From positions 140,468 through 204,467 of the forward strand of contig JAEYAW010000018.1 of the NCBI GenBank assembly GCA_023404675.1: a stretch of 64,000 nt of DNA. Reading direction: 5' to 3'. This DNA is from Pseudomonadota bacterium (GTDB lineage Bacteria; Pseudomonadota; Alphaproteobacteria; Rhizobiales; Xanthobacteraceae). This document shows, piece by piece, positions 27,771 to 36,211 of this stretch. The notes under the pieces were generated by a model that had not been told where the DNA came from, ran no database searches, and was given only the letters and a program-made list of their open reading frames with translations. The position numbers were made by a program, and so were the translations under genes. The stretch's first letter is position 1. Each line of letters opens with the position of its first letter.

Positions 27771-27895
27771 GGCTTCCTCGCAAAGGAATAGTGTTGTCGG
27801 GCGGGACCGGCGCATTCCTTTTCACAGCAGAGCCACCCGGGGGCCTGCTGCATAAATTCGGAGCACGTCAGCGATGTGCCCACATAAGAAACAGA

Positions 27896-27917
27896 AATAT
27901 TTTCTTTTTCAAGTATT
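27896..27917. promoter_or_regulatory. AT-rich motif before the amidase, similar to the MarR-gene motif
   Basis: AATATT and TTTTCAAG with ATT after, in a clearly AT-rich patch 126 bp upstream of the amidase start. The same elements (AATATT, TTTTCAAG, ATT) with one base less between them lie upstream of the MarR gene at 29232-29252. Possible shared operator. Confidence 0.35.
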
Positions 27918-27962
27918 TTCTCGCGACAATTTTGGGCGCTGCCCGATCCGGGGCATTTCTAC

Positions 27963-29144
27963 TCAGAACCTGGCGATGACACGAAAGTCGAGCCCGTCTG
28001 CCTGTGCGAGATACATCGGCATGTGGGCCTCGCCGCCTCTCAGGTGTACGGGGCCTCGCGCACCGTGATAGACGGTATTGTGCGCCGCGACCGCGATGGC
28101 GACCGCATCCAGGGATTGCGCCTGCCTGGCCGCCGTTTCCAGAAAACGGAGTCCCTCGTAGTTCGACTGGCCAACAGAGCCCGGCGGAGCCGCGTGACGC
28201 CCGAACGCGCGATAATAGTCGGACAGGAAGGTATCGTTGGCACGCGACGCGGTTTCCAGAAAATAGCCGGACGCACAGAACAGGTTTTCGCTATTCTCGG
28301 CGCCGATGCCGAGCAGGATGGTCTCATCCATCGCCCCGCCGAGCCGCAGCATCCGGCTCGCCAGCCCACTTTCGGCGAAAGCCCGGTTGAAAATCACGCT
28401 GTCATTGCCGATCAGCGAGATCACCACGACATCCGGCCGCGCTGCGCGAATGCGGGAGATGCAGCCATCGTGATCGTGCGACCCCATCGGCACGAATTCC
28501 TCGCCGACGATCCGGCCGCCCGCCTCGATGATGTAGTCCTTCACCGACCGGTGCGACTGCCACGGCCAGACGTAATCGCTGCCGATCAGATACCAGCGCG
28601 ATGCCCGCTTGTGATTCGCCAGCCACTGGATCGCCGGGCGCGACTGCTTGTCGGGCGTTTCACCGATGGCGACCACGCCGCGCGTGCGCTCGCCCCCCTC
28701 GTAGACAGGCGTGTAGATGTAGGGGACCTGCCCCGCGACGACATCGCGCAACGCGACCCGCACGGCGCTGGTGTGCGACCCGGTGACGACGTCCGCATCC
28801 CCGGCGGCGATGATATCCCGCGCCTCCTCGACGACATCCTCGATGGCGCAGCCCGCATCCCGAAAGATGACTTCCACTTCCCGGCCCAGGATGCCGCCGC
28901 GCGCGTTGATCTCAGAGGCCGCGAGAAGAGCGCTGTTGGTCGTCGCGGGTCCCCAGATTCCGGCCGAACCTGAAAGGGCAACGAAATTGACGACGCGAAG
29001 ACGGCCACGCCCCCCGTGGCCGCGGCGATCATGCAGCGACCTCCCGGGGACGAACGACCCGTCGAACCTGAATCCTCCGTGATCGGCAAGAACGCCAGGC
29101 GGCAATGACAACAGGCCAGCGCTGCCGCTTGTATTTGAGAGCAC
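27963..29144 (-). CDS. AmiC-like amide-binding protein, probably cytoplasmic sensor
   Basis: About 393 residues of type I periplasmic-binding fold, resembling AmiC/FmdD: YIYTPVYEGG, WYLIGSDYVWPWQSHRSVKDYI and EEFVPMGSHDHDGCISRI. The N-terminus lacks a clean signal peptide (LSNTSGSAGLLSLPPGVLADHGG, then an Arg/Gly-rich stretch), unlike the exported binding protein at 24006. In Pseudomonas, AmiC is a cytoplasmic amide sensor that controls the antiterminator AmiR. No AmiR partner is seen here. GTG 29144 has GAGGAG six bases upstream. It could instead be a second binding protein with a poor signal; moderate certainty on location. Confidence 0.75.
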   Translation of the reverse strand: MLSNTSGSAGLLSLPPGVLADHGGFRFDGSFVPGRSLHDRRGHGGRGRLRVVNFVALSGSAGIWGPATTNSALLAASEINARGGILGREVEVIFRDAGCAIEDVVEEARDIIAAGDADVVTGSHTSAVRVALRDVVAGQVPYIYTPVYEGGERTRGVVAIGETPDKQSRPAIQWLANHKRASRWYLIGSDYVWPWQSHRSVKDYIIEAGGRIVGEEFVPMGSHDHDGCISRIRAARPDVVVISLIGNDSVIFNRAFAESGLASRMLRLGGAMDETILLGIGAENSENLFCASGYFLETASRANDTFLSDYYRAFGRHAAPPGSVGQSNYEGLRFLETAARQAQSLDAVAIAVAAHNTVYHGARGPVHLRGGEAHMPMYLAQADGLDFRVIARF

Positions 29145-29235
29145 CCGTCTCTCCTCTGCACTCAACCCGAGAGATTGGCGTCATTCCTCCCTCTGGTCAA
29201 TCACGTCCCGGCGGGGCGAATAGTAGATCAGAATA

Positions 29236-29247
29236 TTGAATTTTCAA
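29236..29247. promoter_or_regulatory. Palindrome in the MarR/AmiC-like divergent spacer
   Basis: TTGAA-TT-TTCAA, a perfect inverted repeat in an AT-rich stretch between the two divergent starts, a typical site for MarR autoregulation. Resembles the motif at 27896. Confidence 0.4.
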
Positions 29248-29286
29248 GAATTAGGGTGCATATAGATCAAGCAGAGTCGTTCCAAA

Positions 29287-29766
29287 TTGTCTCCAGTGAG
29301 ACCCATTTCTGACCAACTTCGCATCGTGGCCAAACTTCCACCCAATACACCGATCACCGATCACCTCGCCTATCTGCTGGCGCAGGCCAATCGCGAGATC
29401 AATCGCCAGCTCGAGGCGCGGCTGCGTGACGAGGGGGTTCCTGTCGAACAGTGGCGCATCCTCAAGGTGCTCTCGGACGACAAGGGACACTCGATGGGCG
29501 ATCTGGCCGAGGCGGTGCTGCTCAACCATCCCACGCTCACAAAGATGGTCGACCGGATGGTCGCCGACTCTCTGGTCTATCGCGTTCAGGACCCGGATGA
29601 CCGGCGCAAGGTGCTGATGTTCTGCTCGACGCGAGGAAAGGCCCTTGCCGAGCGCCTGAATTCGCTGGCCCTCAGTCAGGAAGCGCACATTGCCGCCAGC
29701 TACGGCAACAAGGCGACCGCCGACCTCAAGCGGCTGCTGGAAGATCTGATCGAGCGCGCGAGCTGA
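29287..29766 (+). CDS. MarR family transcriptional regulator
   Basis: Up to 159 residues with a winged helix-turn-helix: VEQWRILKVLSDDKGHSMGDLAEAVLLNHPTLTKMVDRMVADSLV, then the wing DPDDRRKVLMFCSTRGKAL. MarR dimers respond to small, often aromatic or acidic ligands. The start is uncertain: TTG 29287, GTG 29296 or GTG 29326 are possible, and none has a strong Shine-Dalgarno. Divergent from the AmiC-like gene and near the amidase operon, so it may regulate amide use (inference). Confidence 0.83.
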   Translation: MSPVRPISDQLRIVAKLPPNTPITDHLAYLLAQANREINRQLEARLRDEGVPVEQWRILKVLSDDKGHSMGDLAEAVLLNHPTLTKMVDRMVADSLVYRVQDPDDRRKVLMFCSTRGKALAERLNSLALSQEAHIAASYGNKATADLKRLLEDLIERAS

Positions 29767-29847
29767 CTGCGGACCACTCATTGCCTGCGACGACGGCCGC
29801 TTCTCATTTTCTCCAAGCCATCTCTCCAACCCATCCGGAATATGGCA

Positions 29848-29867
29848 AAGGGCCCCGAGGGGCCCTT
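29848..29867. terminator. Bidirectional hairpin between the marR and cyd genes
   Basis: AAGGGCCC-CGAG-GGGCCCTT, an eight-base-pair perfect stem between convergent transcription units (marR on plus, cydX on minus). The stem ends themselves provide short T runs on each strand. Confidence 0.6.
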
Positions 29868-29920
29868 CTTCCTGATTTCAATGTCAGACACAACGGGCGG
29901 TCAGACGGGCCGCTCCCGCG

Positions 29921-30055
29921 TCACCGTGCCAGCTTCGGCTTCTTGGTCTGCGGCCCCTCGTCCTCCATCGGCTGGACGAACTCGTGCCAAAGCCCGTTGA
30001 GGATACCGAACAGAACCGCGAAACCGAGTCCCAGGATCCAGCTAAAGTACCACAT
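29921..30055 (-). CDS. cydX: Cytochrome bd oxidase small subunit CydX
   Basis: A 44-residue protein too short for usual ORF cut-offs. It starts MWYFSWILGLGFAVLFGILN, the hallmark of CydX/YbgT: one membrane helix with the conserved WYF and WILG and a following GLWHE. The tail is charged (EDEGPQTKKPKLAR). It follows cydB by ten bases, as in other cyd operons, and stabilises the haem groups of the bd oxidase. The start is ATG 30055 and the stop is at 29921. Confidence 0.9.
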   Translation of the reverse strand: MWYFSWILGLGFAVLFGILNGLWHEFVQPMEDEGPQTKKPKLAR

Positions 30056-30065
30056 GGTGCATTCC

Positions 30066-31214
30066 TCAGTAGAAATCGGGATTGGTTTGAACATCCTGGG
30101 TCGTCACGCGTCCCCACATCACCTTGAAGGCCCACCCGGTGTAGATCAGGATCAGCGGCAGGAAGACGATGGTGACGAGCAGCATGATGACCAGCGTCAG
30201 GTGACTCGACGAGGCGTTCCACACTGTCAGGCTCGAATGCGGATCGATGCTGGATGGCAGGATGAACGGGAACATCGACAGGCCGACGGTAGCGATGATG
30301 CCCAGCGCCGACAGTGACGATCCGGTCAGTGACGCTGTCTCGGAGCCGGCGCGAATGCCGATCAGCGCGAGCGCGGCACCGACGAAACCAAGCACCGGCG
30401 CGATGATCATCCATGGATACTTGCCGAAGTTGGCAAGCCACGCGCCCGATACGGCGGCTGTCGTCGAGCGCAGCGGATTGGACGGGCCGAGAGGATCGAC
30501 GGCTCCCGTCAGCTGATAGCCGACATTGCCGTAGGCAACGTAGAGCCCACCGAGCGCGAACAGCGCGAGAGAGGCGATGGCCGCGACGGTACCGTAGGAG
30601 CGGGCCCGGTCACGCACCGGGCCATGCTCGGCCTTCACCACCAGCCACGCCGCGCCATGCACCACCAGCATCGCCACCGAGAGCAGTCCGCACAACAGGC
30701 TCAGCGGGTTGAACAGGCCGAGGAAGCTTCCCTCGTAGAAAGCCCGCAGATCACCATCGAGCCGAAACGGCACCCCCTGCAGGACGTTGCCCACCGCGAC
30801 GCCGAACACCAGCGCAGGAACGAAGCCACCAACGAACAGCGCCCAGTCCCAACGGGTCCGCCATGCCGGATCTTCCTTCTTCGAGCGGTACTTGAACCCC
30901 ACCGGCCGCAGGATGAGCGCGGCCAGCACCACGAACATCGCAAGATAGAAGCCGGAGAAGCTCACCGCATAGACGAAGGGCCAAGCGGCGAAGATCGCGC
31001 CGCCGCCGAGGATGAACCACACCTGATGACCTTCCCAGGTCGGGCCGACGGTATTGATGACCATCCGCCGCTCGACATCGGTTCTGGCCACGAACGGGAG
31101 CAGCGAAGCCACGCCGAGGTCATAGCCGTCGGTCAGCGCGAACCCGATCAGCAGGGTGCCGAGCAGTCCCCACCAGATCACCCGCATCACTTCATAGTCG
31201 AAGAATTCAGCCAT
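30066..31214 (-). CDS. cydB: Cytochrome bd ubiquinol oxidase subunit II
   Basis: 382 residues with about nine membrane helices. The N-terminus MRVIWWGLLGTLLIGFALTDGYDLGVASLLPF and NTVGPTWEGHQVWFILGGGAIFAAWP are diagnostic for CydB. It forms the quinol oxidase with CydA in the inner membrane; high oxygen affinity suits microaerobic growth. It lies ten bases after cydA and before cydX. Confidence 0.95.
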   Translation of the reverse strand: MAEFFDYEVMRVIWWGLLGTLLIGFALTDGYDLGVASLLPFVARTDVERRMVINTVGPTWEGHQVWFILGGGAIFAAWPFVYAVSFSGFYLAMFVVLAALILRPVGFKYRSKKEDPAWRTRWDWALFVGGFVPALVFGVAVGNVLQGVPFRLDGDLRAFYEGSFLGLFNPLSLLCGLLSVAMLVVHGAAWLVVKAEHGPVRDRARSYGTVAAIASLALFALGGLYVAYGNVGYQLTGAVDPLGPSNPLRSTTAAVSGAWLANFGKYPWMIIAPVLGFVGAALALIGIRAGSETASLTGSSLSALGIIATVGLSMFPFILPSSIDPHSSLTVWNASSSHLTLVIMLLVTIVFLPLILIYTGWAFKVMWGRVTTQDVQTNPDFY

Positions 31215-31224
31215 TGTATCCTCC

Positions 31225-32790
31225 TTACCCGGCGACCGGCTGCGCGGAGACGGGTCCCGGCGCGGGCTGCGGATCTTCCTCGTGTTCGTAGGGGCCCTTG
31301 CGGATCGAACTCAGCATCAGACGAACCTCGATCACCGCGAGCGTGCCGTAGAGCGCCGTGAAGCCGATGATGGTCGTCCACACCTGCGCGCGGGTCAGCG
31401 ACGAGGCGGCGAGGAACGTCGGCAGGACCCCCTCGATCGCCCAGGGCTGTCGGCCCATCTCGGCCACGACCCAGCCCAGCTCCGCCGCAATCCATGGCAG
31501 CGGGATGGCGATGAGGGCCAGCCTGTGGAACCAGTAGGCCGTCACATGCAGTCGCCATGTGCACAGGATGAAGGCGGTGGTGAACAACGCGATCATCAGG
31601 AAGCCGATGCCGGCCATGATGCGGAAGCTCCAGAACATCAGCGGCACGCTCGGCACGGTGTCCCAGGCGGCGTTGGTGATCTGCTGCGGCGTCGCCTTGC
31701 GCGGATCGTCGAGATGCCGCTTCAGCAGCAGAGCATAACCGAGGTTGAGCCGGTGCGTTTCGAACTCGCTGCGCGCGGCGGTGTCGTTCGGATTGGCCTT
31801 CAGCCGCTCCACGGCGTCATAGGCCTTGATGCCGCTGGCGATACGCTCCTGCGCCCGCAGGACAAGTTCGGACATGCCGGCGACCTGCTTGTCGATGCTG
31901 CGTGTCGCGATCAGGCCGAGCACCCACGGAATTTGCACCGCGTAGCGCGTTTCCTTGGCCTCCATGTCGGGGATGCCGACCAGCGTCAGCCCTGCCGGCG
32001 CAGGCTCGGTGTGCCAGGCCGCCTCGATGGCCGCCAGCTTCATCTTCTGGTTATCAGTCAGCTCATAGCCGCTCTCGTCACCGAGCACGACAACCGACAG
32101 CGCCGAGGCAAGACCGAACGCCGCGGCCACCGCCATCGAGCGGCGGGCGACCGGAATGTGGATGCGCTTCAGCAGATAATAGCTCGACACGCCAAGCACG
32201 AAAACCGACGCGACGACATATCCCGCGCTCACCGTGTGAACGAACTTCGCCTGCGCGACGGGATTGAACAGCACCTCGGCAAACGAGGAAACCTCCATGC
32301 GCATGGTGTCCGGATTGAACACCGCGCCGGCGGGGTTCTGCATCCAGCCGTTGGCGATCAGAATCCATAGCGCCGAGAGGTTTGTGCCGAGCGCGACCAT
32401 GAAAGTGACGAACAGATGCGTCACCTTGGACATTCTGCCCCACCCGAAGAACATCAGTCCGACGAAGGTCGCCTCAAGGAAGAAGGCCATCAGACCTTCG
32501 ATCGCGAGCGGCGCGCCGAAAATATCGCCGACATAGTGCGAAAAATAAGACCAGTTTGTTCCGAACTGGAACTCCATGGTCAGGCCGGTGGCAACACCGA
32601 GCACGAAGTTGATGCCGAACAGCCGCCCCCAGAAGCGCGTGATCGTTCGCCAGATCGGCCGATTCGTCATCACGTAGATGGATTCGGTGATGACCAGGAT
32701 GAAGGACAGGCCCAGCGTCAGTGGCACGAACAGAAAGTGATAGAGCGCCGTGAGCGCGAACTGGAGTCGTGATAGATCAATCAAGTCCAT
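31225..32790 (-). CDS. cydA: Cytochrome bd ubiquinol oxidase subunit I
   Basis: 521 residues. The axial haem ligands are visible: H18 (LYHFLF) for haem b595, the His of KFVHTVSAGY for b558 and the Met of WSFRIMAG. The quinol-site region and the conserved MGRQPWAIEGVLPT are present, and the length matches the long-Q-loop E. coli type. ATG 32790 (MDLIDLSRLQFAL) fits the family start; an upstream in-frame GTG at 32799 is badly spaced from AGGGG. A FixK/FNR-like box lies 87-100 bp upstream, suggesting induction at low oxygen. Confidence 0.96.
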   Translation of the reverse strand: MDLIDLSRLQFALTALYHFLFVPLTLGLSFILVITESIYVMTNRPIWRTITRFWGRLFGINFVLGVATGLTMEFQFGTNWSYFSHYVGDIFGAPLAIEGLMAFFLEATFVGLMFFGWGRMSKVTHLFVTFMVALGTNLSALWILIANGWMQNPAGAVFNPDTMRMEVSSFAEVLFNPVAQAKFVHTVSAGYVVASVFVLGVSSYYLLKRIHIPVARRSMAVAAAFGLASALSVVVLGDESGYELTDNQKMKLAAIEAAWHTEPAPAGLTLVGIPDMEAKETRYAVQIPWVLGLIATRSIDKQVAGMSELVLRAQERIASGIKAYDAVERLKANPNDTAARSEFETHRLNLGYALLLKRHLDDPRKATPQQITNAAWDTVPSVPLMFWSFRIMAGIGFLMIALFTTAFILCTWRLHVTAYWFHRLALIAIPLPWIAAELGWVVAEMGRQPWAIEGVLPTFLAASSLTRAQVWTTIIGFTALYGTLAVIEVRLMLSSIRKGPYEHEEDPQPAPGPVSAQPVAG

Positions 32791-32876
32791 GGCCTTCACC
32801 CCTTGCCCGTCGTTCGACTGACACTATTGAGGACAGATATTAGAATTAGTGTAGTCAAAAAAACTGCTCCCCGACC

Positions 32877-32890
32877 ATGATCCACATCAA
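32877..32890. promoter_or_regulatory. FNR/FixK-type box between cydA and cydD
   Basis: On the minus strand TTGAT-GTGG-ATCAT, nine of ten consensus bases of TTGAT-N4-ATCAA. It lies between the divergent cydABX and cydDC units, 94 bp (centre) from the cydA start and about 65 bp from the proposed cydD start, so it can serve either or both. Confidence 0.7.
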
Positions 32891-32948
32891 GGTCGGCACG
32901 GCTTCATTTTGAACGTATCGGCGAACGCATCCCGGCCCGGAGAGTCAC

Positions 32949-34583
32949 CTGTCACACGCCAAACCAGCCCTTTTTGCTGCGCCGCGCTCAGGACGGGCCT
33001 CGGCCTTCCTGATCGCGGATACGCTGGCCGCCATCCTGTTCGCGCTCGCACTGGCGAAAGCGCTGTCGGCGCTTCAGAACGAGACGGGATATCTTCTCGA
33101 ATTCGCGGCGCTGGCCACGTTCGCCACCATCGTTCGCGGTTGCTGCGCGCTGGTTGCGGCGAAGGCCGGCGCGGCCGAGGCTTTCCGCCTCAAGACGGGC
33201 GTCCGGCGCATGATCATCGGCGCGATGCTGACGGGACGGCCCGAGCTTCGGGCGACCAGCGGGCTGTGGACAAACGCAGCCGTGGACGAAGTCGACGCGC
33301 TGGATGGCGACGCGGCGCGCTATCGCCCGGCGCGCATGGCAGCGGCGCTGTCGCCGCTGGTGGTGGCGGCGGCCGTGGCGTTCGCCAGCCCCGTCGCGGC
33401 GGCGATCCTGATGCTGACGTTGATTCCATTCATCGCCGCCATGGCACTTGCCGGTGGCGCGGCCGCCGATCAGTCCCGCCGGCAGTTCGCGGCGCTGGCG
33501 CGGCTGTCCGGCATCTTCGCGGACCGGATTCGCGCCCTGCCGCTGGTGCTGGCCTATCGCGCCGAAAGCCGGCAGGCGGAATTCATCCGGACCGCTGCCG
33601 AGGACGTCGCGGAGCGAACCCTGAAGGTGTTGCGGGTTGCGTTTCTGTCGTCGGCATCACTGGAGTTTTTCGCAGCGCTCTCCGTTGCGCTGCTGGCCGT
33701 CTATGCGGGCTTCAATCTGCTGGATCTGCTGCCGTTTCCCTCGCCGGAAAAGCTCGATCTGCCGCGCGCGTTCTTCCTGCTGGCGCTCGCGCCCGAATTT
33801 TACGGCCCGATGCGGCGTCTCGCGGCGGCCTATCATGACCGCGAACTCGCCCAGACCGCACGCGAACGGCTCGCGCCTCTCGCGGGGCCGGCGGCTGTGG
33901 CCGACGCGGTGGCCGTGCCCGATCCGCAGGTGACGGTGGCAGCGCCCGGCATCGCCTTCTCCAACGTCACGATACGCTATGCGGGCGAAGACAGCGCCGC
34001 GGTGTCCGGCTTCTCGCTCACTGTGACGCCGGGACAGGCGGTGGCGCTGGTCGGGCCGTCCGGCAGCGGCAAGACCAGTCTGCTCCACCTTCTCCTCGGC
34101 CTTGCGCCACTCTCGGGAGGCACGGTCATTGTCGGCGATCGCGATCTTGCCGCGATCGGCTCGCTCGCGCCGCTGGCAGCCTGGGCCGGCCAGCATCCGG
34201 CCGTCGTGCCGGGCACGTTGCGCGACAACATCGCGCTCGCCAATCCGTCCGCATCCGCCGCGCAGGTGGCGGACGCGGCTGAGCGCGTCGGCCTGTCGGC
34301 GCTGCTCGCGGCACGCGGCGGTCTCGACGCCTCGATCGACGGGCGCGGCGGTGGCCTGTCCGGCGGCGAACGGCGACGACTGGCGCTCGCCCGCGCCCTT
34401 TTGAAACCCGCGCCGTTTCTCTTGCTCGACGAGCCGACCGCGCATCTCGACGCCGACGCCGAACAGGCATTGATCGCCGTGATCGATCGCCTCCGCCGCG
34501 GCCGTACCACGATCATCGCCACCCACAGCGATGCGCTGGCGGCACTCGCCGACGTCACCATCCACCTGCGGAGCGAGGCGTGA
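32949..34583 (+). CDS. cydD: Cysteine/glutathione ABC exporter subunit CydD, probable CTG start
   Basis: 544 residues if it begins at CTG 32949. The CydDC exporter sends cysteine and glutathione to the periplasm and is needed to assemble cytochrome bd. Membrane domain first (FLIADTLAAILFALALAKAL is helix 1), then ATPase: Walker A GPSGSGKTS, signature LSGGERRR, Walker B FLLLDEPTAHLD, H-loop THSD. The first ATG is at 33210, inside the membrane domain and too late. Between the in-frame stop at 32910 and 33210 there is no ATG, GTG or TTG. CTG 32949 has GGAGAG four bases upstream and gives a full-length protein. Confidence 0.85.
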   Translation: MSHAKPALFAAPRSGRASAFLIADTLAAILFALALAKALSALQNETGYLLEFAALATFATIVRGCCALVAAKAGAAEAFRLKTGVRRMIIGAMLTGRPELRATSGLWTNAAVDEVDALDGDAARYRPARMAAALSPLVVAAAVAFASPVAAAILMLTLIPFIAAMALAGGAAADQSRRQFAALARLSGIFADRIRALPLVLAYRAESRQAEFIRTAAEDVAERTLKVLRVAFLSSASLEFFAALSVALLAVYAGFNLLDLLPFPSPEKLDLPRAFFLLALAPEFYGPMRRLAAAYHDRELAQTARERLAPLAGPAAVADAVAVPDPQVTVAAPGIAFSNVTIRYAGEDSAAVSGFSLTVTPGQAVALVGPSGSGKTSLLHLLLGLAPLSGGTVIVGDRDLAAIGSLAPLAAWAGQHPAVVPGTLRDNIALANPSASAAQVADAAERVGLSALLAARGGLDASIDGRGGGLSGGERRRLALARALLKPAPFLLLDEPTAHLDADAEQALIAVIDRLRRGRTTIIATHSDALAALADVTIHLRSEA

Positions 34584-36211
34584 GCGCGATCAACCGGATG
34601 CTCCGCGAGGAACGCCGCCGCCAGCGCGGCGCGCTGTGGCGCGCATGCGCCTGCGCGGCGCTGGCCGCGGCCTCCGCCGTGATGCTGCTCGGCATCTCAG
34701 GCTGGTTCATTACGGCGGCCGCTTTCGCCGGAGCAGCAGGTCCCGCCGTCGCCAACGCCTTCAACTATATGCTGCCGAGCGCCGGCATCCGCCTGCTCGC
34801 CATCGCGCGAACCGGCGCACGCTACGGTGAGCGCCTGTTCGGCCATGCCGCCGCATTACGCGCGCTCGCCGTCATCCGCAGCCGCCTTTTCCTCGCTATC
34901 TCACAGTCGCCGCCGCGACGGGCTCTGTCGCTGTCATCGGGCGAGGCCACCGCCCGGCTGGTGCAGGATGTGGGTGCGCTCGAAACCCGGTTCTTCCGCA
35001 TCAGCGCACCATGGAGCGTGGGCGCGGGCGCCGTGACGGGGGGCGCGCTGCTGCTGTTCGGCGGCGGCACCGCTGCTGTCGTGGTGCTGGCGATCATGGC
35101 CACCGTGATCGTGATCGGCCGCAGCATCGCCCGGCGCATGCAGGCGCGTGGCCGGATCGTGCAGCGCGCCGCCGGCTCCCTGAAGGAAGCCGTCGCGGAT
35201 GCGGCGATGTCGGCGGCGGAGCTGCGCTGCTACGGCCTGCAGGATGCCGTCGCATCGCGGATCGATGCGCTGAGCACCGATCTCGCCACTGCACAGCGCG
35301 CGCAGGCCAATGCGGAAGCGATCTTGGAGTTTCTGCCCGCCTTCGCGACAGGTCTCGCAGCCGCTGCCGCACTGGTGCTTGCGGCCCCCGCCGGTGCAGA
35401 CATCGCGGCCATGGCGGCGCTTGCGGCAGCGATGACGCTCGATTGCGCCACACCGCTCTTGCGCGCCCTTGCGCAGGACGGCCGTGCCGATGAGGCCCGC
35501 GAACGCCTCGACGGATGGATGCAGGCCGCGACCGAAGCCGGGGCGCAGCAGAACAAGACGCTGTCCGCCCGTCCGTCCATCGAATTGCGCGGCGTGGTTC
35601 AGGCGCGCCTCGCGCCCGGCGCACGCGCCGCCATCGTCGGGCGATCCGGTTCCGGCAAGACCACGCTGATCGAGCAGCTTCTATGTCTGCGCGATGCTCC
35701 CACGGGCGACATCCTGCTCGACGGCTTCGACATCGCCGAGCTTCCTCCCGCTCAGGTGCGCGCACTGTTCGGCTGGGCGCCGCAGGATGCCGCGCAGATT
35801 TCCGGCACCGTGCGCGACAACCTGCAACTGGCCGACGCCGCCGCCGGCGAGGACGAGATGTGGGAGGCGCTGGCGGACGCTACAATTGACGAGCGCGTGC
35901 GGCGGCTCGAAGGGGGGCTCGACGGCTGGATCGGCGAGAACGGCGAGCGACTGTCGGGCGGCGAACGGCGGCGGCTGGCGCTCGCCCGCGCGTATCTTGC
36001 AAAAACGCCGTGGCTGCTGCTCGACGAGCCCACCGAAGGCCTCGACGCCGACACCGAACGCGCTGCCGTCACGCGCTTAAAAGCGCGGCTCGATCGGCGG
36101 GGGCAAGGCCTGATCGTGGCGAGCCATCGCAAGCTACCGCTGGAACTGTGCGACACAACGCTCCATATCGAGGCCGCGCGTGTCCCCGACAAACGGCAAG
36201 TCTCCGGCTAG
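34580..36211 (+). CDS. cydC: Cysteine/glutathione ABC exporter subunit CydC
   Basis: 543 residues, the second half of the heterodimeric CydDC exporter. The membrane domain starts LLGISGWFITAAAFAG, highly typical of CydC; Walker A is GRSGSGKTT, signature LSGGERRR, Walker B LLLDEPTEGLD, H-loop ASHR. GTG 34580 overlaps the cydD stop (GTGA), implying coupling. Its last four bases overlap the stop of the convergent TetR gene. Confidence 0.92.
   Translation: MSAINRMLREERRRQRGALWRACACAALAAASAVMLLGISGWFITAAAFAGAAGPAVANAFNYMLPSAGIRLLAIARTGARYGERLFGHAAALRALAVIRSRLFLAISQSPPRRALSLSSGEATARLVQDVGALETRFFRISAPWSVGAGAVTGGALLLFGGGTAAVVVLAIMATVIVIGRSIARRMQARGRIVQRAAGSLKEAVADAAMSAAELRCYGLQDAVASRIDALSTDLATAQRAQANAEAILEFLPAFATGLAAAAALVLAAPAGADIAAMAALAAAMTLDCATPLLRALAQDGRADEARERLDGWMQAATEAGAQQNKTLSARPSIELRGVVQARLAPGARAAIVGRSGSGKTTLIEQLLCLRDAPTGDILLDGFDIAELPPAQVRALFGWAPQDAAQISGTVRDNLQLADAAAGEDEMWEALADATIDERVRRLEGGLDGWIGENGERLSGGERRRLALARAYLAKTPWLLLDEPTEGLDADTERAAVTRLKARLDRRGQGLIVASHRKLPLELCDTTLHIEAARVPDKRQVSG

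Noticed and set aside
33210..34583. cydD as a truncated or frameshifted gene starting at ATG 33210
   Set aside because: The same frame upstream encodes the missing membrane helices without interruption back to 32913, so the gene is complete and only the start codon is unusual.
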